The notes under the pieces are model-generated. The model saw nothing but the letters and a program-made list of their open reading frames with translations. It was not told where the DNA came from and ran no database searches. This document shows, piece after piece, positions 43,947 to 55,930 of a stretch of 64,000 nucleotides of DNA. Source of the DNA: Bromus sterilis (lineage: Eukaryota; Streptophyta; Magnoliopsida; Poales; Poaceae); assembly GCA_950022295.1 (NCBI GenBank), contig OX465595.1, positions 430,150,270 through 430,214,269 of the forward strand, in the 5' to 3' direction. How positions within the stretch are numbered: position 1 is the stretch's first letter; the number at the start of each line of letters is the position of its first letter. The translations under genes were made by a program, and so were the position numbers.

Positions 43947-45836
43947 TCAGTGCTTCAAGATCAGTCTCTGAGATAAAAATGGACTCGGACTCTGGGGATG
44001 GTATGATGGATGGCTTCTTGATGTGCTCCAACGACACACCTGGCGGGATAGCCTGCCTTGTTGAACCGAGCTTGGCACATGATGGAACTCAAAACCTTCA
44101 AAGTACCCACTGATCTGCTGCACCAGGAAGCGGTAGCTTGCCATGTTGGCATCTTTTGCATCCCAGGTGCCTGTGCACTGCTGTACAACCAGGTCGGAGT
44201 CACCAAAGCACTCAATATTCCGAATACCGATTTCCTTGGCAAGCTTGATACCATGCACAAGGGCTTCGTACTCGGCGACATTGTTTGATGCTGCAAAGTG
44301 AATCTGGAGCACATATTGCAGTTGATCTCCTCTTGGCGAAGTGAGTACTACCCCAGCCCCTAGGCCGCTCTTCATCTTGGAGCCGTCGAAGTGCATTCGC
44401 CAGAAATCCGACCCTGGGAGCTGCGGCATGTGCTGAGTTTCAGCCCAGTCCACCAGGAAATTGGCTAATGCTTGTGACTTGATTGCAGTTCTCGGCTCAT
44501 ACTGGATGCCATGGCTAGCGACCTCGATTGCCCATTTTTCCACTCTTCCGGTTGCATCTCTGCTTCCCATGATGTCGGCTAGTGGAGCCGAGCTGACGAC
44601 GGTGATCAAGTGGGCTTGAAAGTATGGCTTCAATCTCTTGGCTGCCATGTACACTCCATAGCACATCTTCTGATAGTGAGGGTAGTTCTGCTTGGATGCC
44701 GAGAGCACTTCGCTGATGTAATACACTGGACGCTGAACTTGTTGTGCCTTGTCCTTCTCGGGCCGCTCCACCACCATAACTGCGCTGATCACCCGATTGG
44801 TTGCCGCAATGTATAACATCATTGGCTCCTTCTCAATCGGGGCAGCCAGAATCGGTGCTGTGGAGAGCATGCGCTTGAGCTCTCGGAATGCTTCATTTGC
44901 TTGGGGGGTCCAGGTGAACTTCTCTGTCTTCTTCATTAACTGGTACAACGGGATTGCTTTTTCACCTAGCCGACTGAGGAATCGGCTGAGTGATGCGAGG
45001 CAACCGGTGAATTTTTGCACTTGCTTCAGGGTCTTGGGTTGTTCCATGCGCTCTATTGCGGCTATCTTCTCGGGATTGCATTCGATTCCTCTCTCGGAAA
45101 CGAGAAACCCCAAGAGCTTGCCAGCCTGGACCCCAAAGACACACTTCTCCGGATTGAGCTTGATCTGATAAGTTCTTAAATTTGCGAATGTTTCCCTGAG
45201 GTCATCTAACAACGTGATTCCCTTTGCCGACTTCACCACTAAATCGTCCACGTAAACATGGAGATTTCTGCCGAGCTGAGAGTGTGTACAACTCTGAATT
45301 GTGCGCTGATAAGTGGCACCTCCATTCTTCAGACCAAACGGCATGGTGATATAGCAATAAGCCCCGAAAGGGGTTATGAATGCAGTTTTTATCTGATCTT
45401 CCACAACAAGTTTGATCTGGTGATAGCCAGCAGTAGCATCCAGAAAGGACAACAACTCGCAACCGGCCCTAGAATCAATCACTTGATCAATACGGGGCAG
45501 AGCAAACGGATCTTTCGGGCACGCCTTGTTCAGGCAAGTGTAATCGATACACATGCGCCAGGTCTTGCTCTTCTTCATGACGAGGACTGGATTTGCCAAC
45601 CACTCGGGGTAAAACACTTCCATGATGAAACCTGCAGCTTGCAGCTTCGCAACCTCTTCACCGATTGCCCTTCTCTTGTCTTCAGAAAAACGTCTCAAAG
45701 GTTGCTTGACCGGCTTCGAGCCTGGCCGAATGTGCAATTTGTGCTCGGCGAGTTCTCTCGGCACACCAGGCATGTCTTGTGGAGACCATGCAAAGATGTC
45801 CCGATTCTCACGGAGAAACTCAACGAGCTCGCTTTC
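43947..45836 (-). pseudogene. Tat reverse transcriptase and dual RNase H
   Basis: The same frame as the protease part but behind a TAG stop at 45837-45839. Reverse transcriptase motifs: WRMCIDYT, LLSFLDATAGYHQI, MPFGLKNGGATYQR and the catalytic VYVDDLVV. Next is a first RNase H-like module without a clear catalytic Asp (LYIAATNRVISAVMV ... YFQAHLITVVSS), followed by a second module with FDGSKMKSGLGAG, VAEYEAL and GDSDLV, the Asp-Glu-Asp pattern of the archaeal-type RNase H that Tat elements acquired. The frame is lost near 44060, just after HHVPSS. Confidence 0.88.
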
Positions 45837-47369
45837 CTATTTATCGCTAAGTCCAGCTCCGACTACAACTAACTTGGTTGAGTCGGAGGGATCTAGAGCG
45901 ATCTTCTTGCTGTCCTTTGCCGACTGAAAAGCCGATTCCTCATCTGCTCGCTTTGCTGGGCCGACTGGAAGTGGATTCTTGCTCTGGGCTTGCGCCATTG
46001 CAATCACCTTGCCGAGCTGACGCTTCTCCGTCTCGACCACTTGACATTCGGCCAAACTGCTGCCAGCGGATGTGCACTCGAGGGACTTCCTGAAGTCCCC
46101 GGTGACAGTGATGACGCCGTTTGGACCTGGGATCTTCATCTTGAGGTATGTCTGCTGTGCGTTGATCATGAACTTGGCAAATGCGGGCAATCCCAACAGA
46201 GCGTGATAAGGACTGCTGAGGTCGGCGACTTCAAACCAAATCGGCTCCCTTCTGAAGTTCTCCTCCGTGCCAAATATGACGTCCAGCCGAATGCGACCTA
46301 TGGGGGTGCAAGACAACCCAGGGACAATCCCATGGAAAGTCGTCCGACTGCGCTCTAGATCCTTCTCGGTGAGCCCTAGCTTGATCAGGGTGTCTCTGTA
46401 CAGGATGTTGATTGTGCTTCCTCCATCAACAAGCACTCTGGAGAACTTGCATGAAAACCTCGGTCCTGCGAATAGAGCGTCCACCACCAGCGGATAGTTG
46501 CCCGGATTTGGCAAAATGGTGGGATGATCTGCTCTGTCCCAGGATATAGGACACTCGGACCAATGCACGAACTGGGGAATCGGTGGCATAGTGGCATTAA
46601 CCTCCTGAGCTCGGGCTCTCTGACTGCCCTTGTCTGTGGACTCGCTGGTGAAAATCATGTAGGCGGCATCTTGCTGTGGGAACTGGTTCTGCTGCTGAGG
46701 TTGTCCTCTGTTCTGGGGTGGTGGTGGGGGTGGAGGTGGTAAAGCTTCTCCCTTCGCAATCCTTCTCACAAAGTTACACTGCCGAGTGGTGTGCGCAGAC
46801 GGCCTGCCAGGCGTGCTGTGCAACTTGCACGGTGCGTCCAGCATATCCTCGAACGTGTACTTGGGCTTCATCTGCCCCGGGGGTCTCACATTTGGCCTCA
46901 TCTTCCGACTGCCTCCTGCAGCTGTTGGATCTTCTTCATTCTGGACAGCGGCCACCTGCCGACTGCCATACTGGGTATCGGGCTGTTCGTCCTTGCGCTT
47001 GCCATTGTTCTGCTGGTTGTGGTTGTTGTTGTTGTTGTTGCGGTTGTTCTCTCTCCTTTCCTTCCGACTAAGGCCTTGGTTCCCTGTGTCCGATTGCGGA
47101 GCCCCTAGTGACTGGATTACACCTCCAACTCCGAGCTGGATAGGGCGCATCGCAGAATCGGACATGGCGAACGCATTTGCTACCTTCATGAGCTCGGCGA
47201 GCGATGTGAAATATTTGCGTAGCAGCTTGTGCTTAAACATCGAGTCGGCCAGGCATCCATCTGTGAAGTACTGAATGGCCTGGATCTCATGGACTCCTTC
47301 ACATGAATTCTTCAGCTTGATCCACCGAGACAAGTAATCTCGGAGGGGCTCATCTTTGCCTTTGCACAC
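45837..47369 (-). pseudogene. Tat gag C-terminal part and protease
   Basis: It covers LRDYLSRWIKLK (gag core), an Asn-rich tract coded by GTT repeats on the plus strand (47020-47045), a CxxH...HxxxxC knuckle-like motif (CKLHSTPGRPSAHTTRQC), a run of eight Pro, and the protease with VLVDGGSTINILY as active site, where the usual Asp-Thr-Gly is Asp-Gly-Gly; this form is common in the Tat branch. ALLGLPAF is the second motif. It ends at TAG (45837-45839) shortly after the protease. A frameshift separates it from the first gag part. Confidence 0.82.
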
Positions 47370-48579
47370 ACAGAGCTAACTTCCGCGGGAGGTTGGGCCT
47401 CTCATACGTGCTTGTAAAGTTGTGGATAAATGCACTCGTGAAATCCTCCTAGCAGTTCACACTGTCCTTGGGCAAACTGTTCAACCACGTCTGAGCTGAG
47501 CCCTGCAGCATCAAAGGTGCATAGCGGACTGCTACACGCCGATTGCCTCCTGCAATGCGAACCGCCGTCAGGTAATCGGACAACCAGTCCTCAGGCTTCA
47601 CAGAACCATTGCACTTGGGAGTATCTCTCGGCAGCGTGAAGCCTTTGGGAAACTTTTCAGTCCGAATACGATGACCAAAACATGATGGGCCAGCTTCTCC
47701 TTCTTCATCTTCTTGAGCCTCCTTCTCCAGGAGCTCAATGCGGTGCCTTGCATCATTCTGGCCAATTTGGCGAGGGCCAAGTCGGGTGCTGATTGCTGGT
47801 CTGGGTGCCGATTGCTGCGGCATGTCATTACGCCTGCTGTTAACCGCTGGCTCTTCCATTCTTCTACTTGCTTCTGGGGGTGGCCGATTACTTCTGACCT
47901 TGCTCTCGTGCCGAGATGGAGCGGGTTGATGTCTGTTCTGGCGCGATGCATTCGGTCGCTGGCTAGCTCCCGCATTCGGCCTCACAGTTCCTCTTGACGC
48001 CCCAGGTTCTGCACTTTGCTGATCCATTGCAACGATCCTCTGCTCTTTTGCGGCTGCCAACAGCTCACGCATTCGGCGCGACTGCTCGCGCCGCTCATCT
48101 CCTTCCAGGTCTTCTAGTTCAAGGGCTATCTGCTCGGCTGCTCTCAGGTTATTGTCCGGCGTGCTATACGTCGGCCTCTGGACGAATGCTGACTGCGCCG
48201 GTTGCTCCGGTTGCACCGGCCTCCTCGGACGCTCCGGCTGCTCGGCCCCCGACAGCTGCTGGTTGAATGCCCTGCCTCGGCTTCTCAGATCTTCCAGGAC
48301 TGCGGGCTCAATCGGCCGGCGCGGTCCTGCATGCGCTGCGTTGTATTCCCTTGTGATGGCTCCCAGCCTGCGCTCTTCTGCCAACACTTGCTCAGCTCTG
48401 CGAGCCAGAGCGAGCCGTGCTGTTTCCAGCTCCGGATCACCATTCCTGTTCACGGGTGTGTATAACACATCCCGCAACGCACTGGTGCCCATTCGCTCTA
48501 CCGCATCAGCTACCTCCTTAGCTTTTCTTGCTGCACTTGCAGGGTCGCGGTTGGTTGATGAGGATGCTCCCGCCATCAT
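47370..48579 (-). pseudogene. Tat gag N-terminal part, broken
   Basis: The likely start is ATG 48577-48579 (MAGASSSTNRDP); the open frame extends upstream through the primer site to an ATG inside the LTR at 48942. It is rich in Arg, Gln, Glu and Ala with Pro repeats (PERPRRPVQPEQP), then has the gag core end (FPKGFTLP, PEDWLSDYLTAV, RYAPLMLQGSAQTWLNSLP). A TAG at 47449-47451 is followed by a frame change before 47369. Gag would make the particle; here it is disrupted within the core domain. Confidence 0.8.
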
Positions 48580-48893
48580 GACGGCGGCGTGCACTCGGCC
48601 CTCCTCTCTTCCGGGCGCTGCACTGCAGCCGCTGGTCGAGAGTGGGTCCGTAGCACACGAGAAGATGCGAATCTCTCTGGGATACGCCTCGGGGTAGCTG
48701 CCGATGAAGAGGCGATGACTGCCGACCTGCAGCGACACACCGGGCGGCAAGGGTGCTCCAGCCCTGTACCGCGCCGAGTAGTCCACCACGTAGTCAATTG
48801 CCCCACGCCTTAAAATCAGGCCAGAGGCGTGGCTTCCGCCCGATGCAGAGGAAAATCCCATCCGGATCTTTACTCCAGTCGACGCCTCGGTCT

Positions 48894-48912
48894 GCCCCAC
48901 GGCGGGCGCCAA
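48894..48912 (-). other. Tat primer binding site
   Basis: The complement begins TTGGCGCCCGCCGTGGGGC next to the 5' LTR. It is the form seen in many grass Gypsy elements. I do not assign the tRNA. Confidence 0.7.
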
Positions 48913-48913
48913 C

Positions 48914-49926
48914 TGTCGTCGATATGTGACGTCAGATGCCATGGGATGGCTAAAGTGAGGGGAAGACGCGAGGGAGAGAATGTCGATGGTGCCGGAATCG
49001 GGTTGAGTACAAGCACGGTGAAGGACACCACGATGTACCCAGGTTCGGGGCTCTCCGGAGAGATAACACCCCTACTCCTGCTTATCTCTTATATATCAAT
49101 GCTCTGGCTACAGTAACTGCTTCTCTATCTTCTCAGGGGAAGGTGAGCGCCGCCGCCGTGGGCAAGGCTCTCTCCTGCTTCCCTGAGGAGTAACTGCTAG
49201 CAGTGAATGAACTGAGGGGAAGGTGAGTAATGGTGTTCTAGAGCGGGTCGTCCCTCACGCAGGAGGGGTACCCTGGCTCTTATAGTGTGAGCCCAGGGTA
49301 CTTCGGTAACTTCACTGTCGAATGGGCCCAGCTGCCATCCTCTAATCGGCCTAGGCCCACCGACTGCTCCTTCTCCGGGTGATCCAGATCCTACGAGCGG
49401 CGGCCCATGATATAGACCCATAGGGCATAGGGATGAACAGTGGAGCTAGGAGGTGCGGTCTTGTCGCCCTGTCCGCGGAATCGGCGGAGAGATCGACACT
49501 GTATCTCCACCAGATCTTCGACATGACTTGGCCTTCCTGCCACCCAGATATCTTGGGATATGGCATTTATGACCTCGTAATCATACCCCCGACTGGCGTC
49601 GGGGTCGACTTCCTTCAAGGGGAGTAGTTTGTTCCGATTGCGCTTGGGCCGACTGTTAGTTCTTGTCAAGGTCGATTGCTCTGGGCAATCGGCCTTCCAA
49701 GTACCTATCTCGGCCTAGCTGCGGACCAACCGGACAATCATCTTGGTGAAGGAAGGGTGGACCGATTGCGCCTGGACCGACTGCTGGCATTCGGTACGGC
49801 TGATTGCCTTGGAACAATCGACCGTACACCACCCAGTTCGGCCCAGCTGCAGCCCAATCGGTCCATCCTTGTCTTGAAAGGTTCCTTCCGCTTGGGTTAG
49901 CCTACCCGGGTACCAATCCCCCGACA
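48914..49926 (-). repeat. Tat element 5' LTR (1013 bp)
   Basis: On the plus strand it runs from TGTCGTCGATATG to CAATCCCCCGACA, followed by the target duplication GTTGC. In element sense a TATAAG-like box lies near 49278-49283. Confidence 0.92.
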
Positions 49927-50477
49927 GTTGCCATAGCTCAGACATCTTAAAACTTGCTAGTATAGGATACACGATGGTAGCATGTGATAAGATGATCCCT
50001 TAACAAAGCCAAACACAAGTATTCTACCGAAGTGTGCACCGCCTGGAAGGTTCTCCCATATGGCTTGATGCTCCGTACATACCGGAGTTGTCCTACATAT
50101 TAAATGGAGTTCGCATGAGGTTGGGTTCGGCAAGCCTGGCATATGCAGATATGGCCTTGCTGAGCAGCATATAACATGGAGGTTAATTTGGCGAGCCTAG
50201 CATATGTAGATATGGCCTCGGAATACTAGAGATCGAAAGATCGAGCATGAGTCACAGTACATATAAGATAATGTGATCGCACAAGTTGTTGTCTACCTTT
50301 GAAACTGACCCGTCGGCCGTGTGATATTCGAGGTCGGGCAGTGAATCTGTATCATGTAATCACTAAAACTTCCTAGGGATGAATTTTTTTAGTGCGAGCT
50401 CATTTATAATATGATTATATGAACTCATTGTTGTGAACTAGTCTTAATTGTGTTCCTTGCAATTATGTTTGTAGAAA
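49927..50477 (+). other. Copia A leader, second part
   Basis: It resumes copia A after the Tat element. It shares CTGGAAGGTTCTCCCATATG, TTGATGCTCCGTACATACC, GTTCGCATGAGGTTGGGTTC and GGCATATGCAGATATGGCC with the copia B leader (32486-32600). No gene. Confidence 0.8.
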
Positions 50478-51248
50478 ATGGATACCACCCAGTACCTTGA
50501 AATGGTTTCCTTCTTACATGGTGAAAGACTTAAAGAAAATGGGTCAAACTTCATTAGTTGGTACTTACGCCTTAGAACCGTGCTCAAGAGAATCAACCTT
50601 TCATTCTTAACTAAAAGGCATGTGGGAAACCCTCCAGCAAACGACATGGATGCACAAGCGGCGATTGATTATCAGTATCGTCGAAGGACATATGCCATAG
50701 CTAAGGGTATCATAGAAACCAGCATTCCGCAACATTTGCGTGAGGAGTATGCTGATTTGGATACATTTGATATGATCGATGAGCTGAAGTCATCAAACTT
50801 GCATCAGTTTAGAGTTGCCAGATTTGAGTTAGAAAGTGAGTTTCTCTCTACAAAGATGGAAGAAGGCTCTTGCCTGAAGGCACACTTGGCCAAGATGCAT
50901 GAGATACATCTGAGCCTCGTAGATGATTTTGACTATGAGACCACACATGAGTCTGCGATATACACGATGTTACACTCGCTTCCACCGAGCTATACAGACC
51001 ATGTCCATGGCTATGTCGGCAGAGGTGAAAGCCTCGAGTTCTCTGACTTCATGGATAGACTTCAGTACCTGGAGGTTGAACCCATTGAAGGAGAAGTTGT
51101 TGATGGAGAAGGTATATACTTGATATACTTTATAAATGTTTATTCCCTTATACAACATTTGCAGTAAATGAGTATCTGATACTTATTATGTTTTATGAAA
51201 ACAGGACCTGTCGTTGCATGGACGGGAAGAGGTGAAATCGAGGATTGA
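50478..51248 (+). CDS. Copia A gag-like protein, possibly spliced
   Basis: Starts at ATG 50478 (MDTTQYLEM). The frame matches the gag N-terminal domain of copia B/C in pattern: LKENGSNFISWYLRLRTVL against LKTDGTNFTNWFRTLRILL, and LHSLPPSYTDHVHGY against LQSLPPSYKGFVLNY. It has no zinc knuckle and no protease. Unspliced it ends at TAA 51165-51167 (229 residues). If the sequence from GTATAT (51112) to AACAG (51204) is an intron, the last exon adds about 14 residues and ends at TGA 51246-51248. The junction lies at the place homologous to the gag/protease border of copia B. It is the only intact frame of copia A. Confidence 0.75.
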
Positions 51249-54147
51249 TGGATATCAAGTCAGTTGATGGCCAGCATGGATTCCGCTGAGACATCTATCA
51301 TAGGAGATACTTAGAGTATTAGATAAATCTTATGTAATCATTATAGTATGAACACTTAGTTGTGTGTCTTGCATCTCGCGAGACAAAGTTATTCATGTAA
51401 TGAGACAAGTCAGTTGTTCCATCTTTATGAATAAAAGTGTGCTTATACTTTGATTACGTCTTGATTTATGATATGATAGAAAGCATTTATAATACTACTA
51501 TTATTGTCAAGAAATATTCAATGTTTAATGAGAAAGTTGTCTTGATTATAACAAGTCAAAGATTTGATTGCATGAGGTGGCTTCATAACTGATGAATTCA
51601 TTAAATGTATGATCTATTAACTTGTGAGCTCATTATTGAATGAAAATCATAACTTGATTGCATGAGATGGATTAGGTACACGATCTATGAACCTCTGCAA
51701 TAAATATAACCATGACAAGGTTCTACCAAGTAGAACTTGTGCCAATCATTATACATAAATGATGTAGAATGGGCATGTGAGTTATCATTAAAGACTTCAT
51801 ATGATTAATTGAAAGTTGTATTCAATTGAGATCATAAAACTGAGATTCAGGAATCACAGTGAGAAGTGAGAATACAAGGATACATATCACTACGCTACGA
51901 TCCGAAGTGATAAGTATTGATATTGACATAATGGGAGACTTGTGGAAGTTGTACCACAAACTACTATGGAAGTTGAAAGTGCTAGACTACTTAAACCATT
52001 CGTAGTCATACTAAACCATAGTATGGTCTAAACGTTCTTTCCCCTAGCACTATAGTTATTGTCGAATAAGGTTGTTTAATTCATTAAGTTAAAACACCCA
52101 CTTCATGAATAGGAAACCATCCTGAATCTAAACGAGACATGATAGCTCCATAACTGATGGTGTTATAAGGTTTCTTAAAAGAAAGAATTTCTTTGTAATA
52201 AAACAACAAGTAATTGAAATTACATATTCTCCCCAAATAGCAAAATTGTGTGTTGCTTGATTGGTAATGCGAGAAGAAGTCTCTTGACATGGATCCAATG
52301 GGAGATAATGGAAACTTTGACCGGGGTATTGGACCTTGCCTTCAGAATATCAGAGTATTGCAACGGAAGCGTGTTCCGCTGTAATGACGCTATATAAGGA
52401 AGGATATGCCAAAGATGATTGATCTTGGTATATGAGTTGAAGCCATTGTTGAATTTAGAAGGTTGTCATGGATACATTCTGTACAGAACAATAATCATGA
52501 GTCTTCTTAATAAAACAATAGGGAATAACATTGCTTGAAACACAAAGAAATGATGGTAGCCTAAAACACGAGGAGAAATGAAATAATATTGAGTTACATA
52601 TAGGATGGCTCATGTCCTGTGAAATAAATCGGTTATTTCAAATTCTCGACAAACTGGAGAGTTATTGAGAATAATGTAATGGGCATAAGGCATTATTTGG
52701 TTATGACCAAAGTTCAATGGTGATTGACTACGGAAACGTAGGAATGCTTTAATCAATAAAATATTTCATTTACACTACGATGGACAATAGCCTGAAATTG
52801 CATCTCAGTCAAATTTGGGATTTGAAAGAGAAATGCAATGGGCATGACGAAGGTTACTTCGTTAAAAGTATGGACTATAGTACCTCAAGACAGGAACCCT
52901 CAACCTTGATTTGATCAAGTGATTTTGTGATGACCAAAATATTGAGTGGGCATGCAGTTTCATGAAACTGAGTGGGAGCTTTGAAGACTTCCCGGAAACT
53001 TGGAATGCAGAGGGCATTTTCTGAGTGGGAGCTTTGGAAGCTTTGTCATTATGTGAGACATAGTGAACAATAAAATGACTTGATGAAAGCTGAACCACAA
53101 ATATATGAGTATATGATGGATATATTTGAGTGGGAGCATGATCATTGTCTCAAACATATATGCATTGGTATGTGTGAAGAATGATCTCATATGTATATAC
53201 ATATGGATATGCATTGAATGTGTATATAGAGAATCGTCTTATATACATATGTGCATTATGATATATATAGCATAAGGCAAATAAAATACAAGATTGCAAG
53301 ATTCTTTTATGTGAAATACCAACACATTACACGTTGAAATCTATATGAGTAGATTAAGATACGGATAATGAAACGAAGTGAAGGTTGGAATAATCTTCTA
53401 GACAAGAAACAGGTTCATGTGGCTAGAAATTATATAATGGATGAAATCCAAATATCACAAGCAATGTCTTGATGGAAGAATAGAGATGCACCATGTACTG
53501 GACATGTGATCTTATATGTTCTTGACATATGATTCTACCATATAACATGCATTGTGAATCCAACAACAGAATGACTCAAAAGTTCTTGGAAGAAGAACAG
53601 ATTCCGATGTGCTTTAGGAGTAAAACACAGAATCTGAATAAAGTCCATGCATTCAGTATATGAGGAATACTGAGGACTATTCTCTAAAATATAGAAAGGA
53701 TAATAGACTTGAGTGTAATGCAAGATTACAATTGCAAGCCATATTATGGGCCTATATGGAATTAGAGACATCACCAAAGACATGAAAGAAATGTGAGCAA
53801 AATTCACGGTACTACAAAAATAATACTACTTAAGAAAGTAGACGTATGGATAAAAGTTTAGCGTTAGAAGTATTGGACTTCTGGTTGAGTGTATTTCCCA
53901 GTATATATGACTATGGATGAGTCTTCTAAAGACTGAACCAAGAGATCATTGGAGGATACCGTGAAATAATAGTCTCACTCTCCCGCGAAAATTATATCCA
54001 ACCATTATATGATAATGAGTGGTATGTCAAAAGAGTTTTTTGACCTATACCAGTTGCAAAGGAAACATACGAATCTGAATTGGTACAGTTCGTTGACGAA
54101 CCCTCTTCCATGAGCATGCATGATCAATGAAACACTTATGTGATAAG
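51249..54147 (+). other. Copia A region where pol is expected; decayed
   Basis: 2.9 kb of AT-rich sequence with no open frame worth calling. One trace of reverse transcriptase is visible at 52866-52895: it reads KVWTIVPQDR, matching the KVWTLVDIPEDR of copia B/C. Words of the type TGAGTGGGAGCWT recur at about 52943, 52969, 53022 and 53127. A TA-rich stretch with ATATACATAT repeats lies at 53100-53280. It fits loss of pol by decay and deletion. Confidence 0.6.
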
Positions 54148-55860
54148 TGTTGGGATACGGGGCAGAAAACACAAATTTTTCATACCTACGGTACCCGAAC
54201 CCAAGATCTATGCTATGGCGATGTAAAGTAACGGAGGGAATCGGTGTTCATACCTTTGAAGACCGAAAGAGGGAAACGTTCTTGCGAACGTGGTTGGCGT
54301 AGACTCAGAACTACGACCTCCCTGTCGTGTAGAAGACCACCACCGGCGAGGATGACTCCCGGTAAACCTCCAGCGACGAAGTAGCACCACAGGTGTAGTG
54401 CCTCGAAGAGATTATACACGTACGGTACAATCGATGTTCCTCCCGGGCCCCGAACCAGGCGAGCAGCGGAAGAAAGACGGCTATGGATCCCGAATCCAGC
54501 AGAACGACAGCCTGCCTTATGGTGGAGAACTCCAATCCAGGTGCAGACTCCAAACAAGGGGAGTCCACTTCCGGGAAGGAGAAGGAGGAAGAAGGAGATA
54601 TTGGTGTGTTGGAAAAAGGGGGGGCTACCCCTCCTTATATAGGCCAAGGGGGGGGTGTGATCCTCCTCCCCTCCCCCATGTGGGACTAAACTCCCAAGGG
54701 GGGGGGAGTGCGCCGGCCATAGGGGTGGATGGGCCCCACCCTTGGCGCCAAGCCCAAGGGGGGAGACCCCCTCCTCCCTTAATGGGCCCCATGGGCCCAT
54801 TTAGCCTTTTCCCATTTTTTTAATTTATTTAATATGTTTTAAATATTTAATTCAGATAATTAAATAATAAAACATTATTAAAACAATTAAACTTTATTTT
54901 GAACTATTCAAAATGTCCGGAAACCATTCCGTCCTCCTCCGGAACTATTCCGGTGATTTCTCCTATTTCACCGATTGATCCCGTAACTATCCTATGCATC
55001 GATTGCCCTTAAGTGTAACACCCTAACGGTCCGGGAAACAGCAGACATGGTCGAGACTCTTCTCATTGACCAATGACTAGTCAGTTGGACCTGGTTACAA
55101 TCCTTGACAACCCCTGCGCTTCCATCGAATGAACTTCGATCGCTTTTGGAAACCGTTAACGATACGACATAATCCCTTTGTGCTGCGGTACTTTGTTTGT
55201 CCGAGGTTTGATCGTCGGTATCCTACATACCGTGTTCACATATCGTTCACAACAAACAAGTTTACTCGTCCATGATCATTGCATCTCTTGTGACCTAGTC
55301 ACTTTCTTGCAAGTTATTGATGCAATATCACCGAGTGGGCCCAGAGTACCTGTCCTGTCACAAGGACTGGCAAATCCCGCTCTGATCTATTAACATACTC
55401 ATCAACCATCTATTTCGGAATACCCAAAGTGCATCGTTATAGCCAGCATATTTCAGTCAGGCGGTGGGATACAAATCAAAGTCTCCTCATAGATGACAAT
55501 TACGTATGATCATTACGGTCTAAGGACTAAGCCATATGTTACAAAGTCATAGCAACACTGAACTATGTGACTCGATCACATTGCAATACTTTAGGTGGGT
55601 GTACGTCCATCACATCATTCCCCTTAACGATATGACCTCATTGTCAATGGACTTAAGTGTCGCCATGATCAGGAAAGCTTGATCAATCAATTGCCCGATG
55701 AGATAGTTTACCCGAGTTAAACTACGGACCATGTTTTATACTACACCTGTATTAGTATTTCCAAGTAATACAGTTATAGCACAGTATAAAACTTATTATG
55801 AACAAAACGGATATGTGACAAATATCTTTATTAATTTGTCTCTAGGGCACATATCCAACA
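54148..55860 (-). repeat. Copia C 3' LTR (1713 bp)
   Basis: On the plus strand from TGTTGGGATACGG to CATATCCAACA, followed by the reversed polypurine tract. Confidence 0.93.
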
Positions 55861-55878
55861 GTCTCCCACTTGCACTAG
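55861..55878 (-). other. Copia C polypurine tract
   Basis: The complement reads CTAGTGCAAGTGGGAGAC, the same as in copia A (62471-62488). Confidence 0.8.
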
Positions 55879-55930
55879 AGTACAAATTACACTAGTTTAC
55901 ATCATGTATGTATCTAACACCAATGGTCTC

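Larger units (their letters stand above)
26963..49926 (-). mobile_element. Tat-type Ty3/Gypsy element with an antisense gene
   Basis: Minus-strand element with equal LTRs of 1013 bp (26963-27975 and 48914-49926) flanked by the target duplication GTTGC (26958-26962 and 49927-49931). The sense strand carries gag, protease, reverse transcriptase, two RNase H modules and integrase, broken in several places. The plus strand between integrase and the 3' LTR carries a spliced gene. An extra RNase H and antisense genes are known from the Tat lineage. The LTRs differ at about 21 positions by eye (about 2%), near 0.8 million years at the usual grass rate. Without copia B the element is about 14.5 kb. 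Confidence 0.9.
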
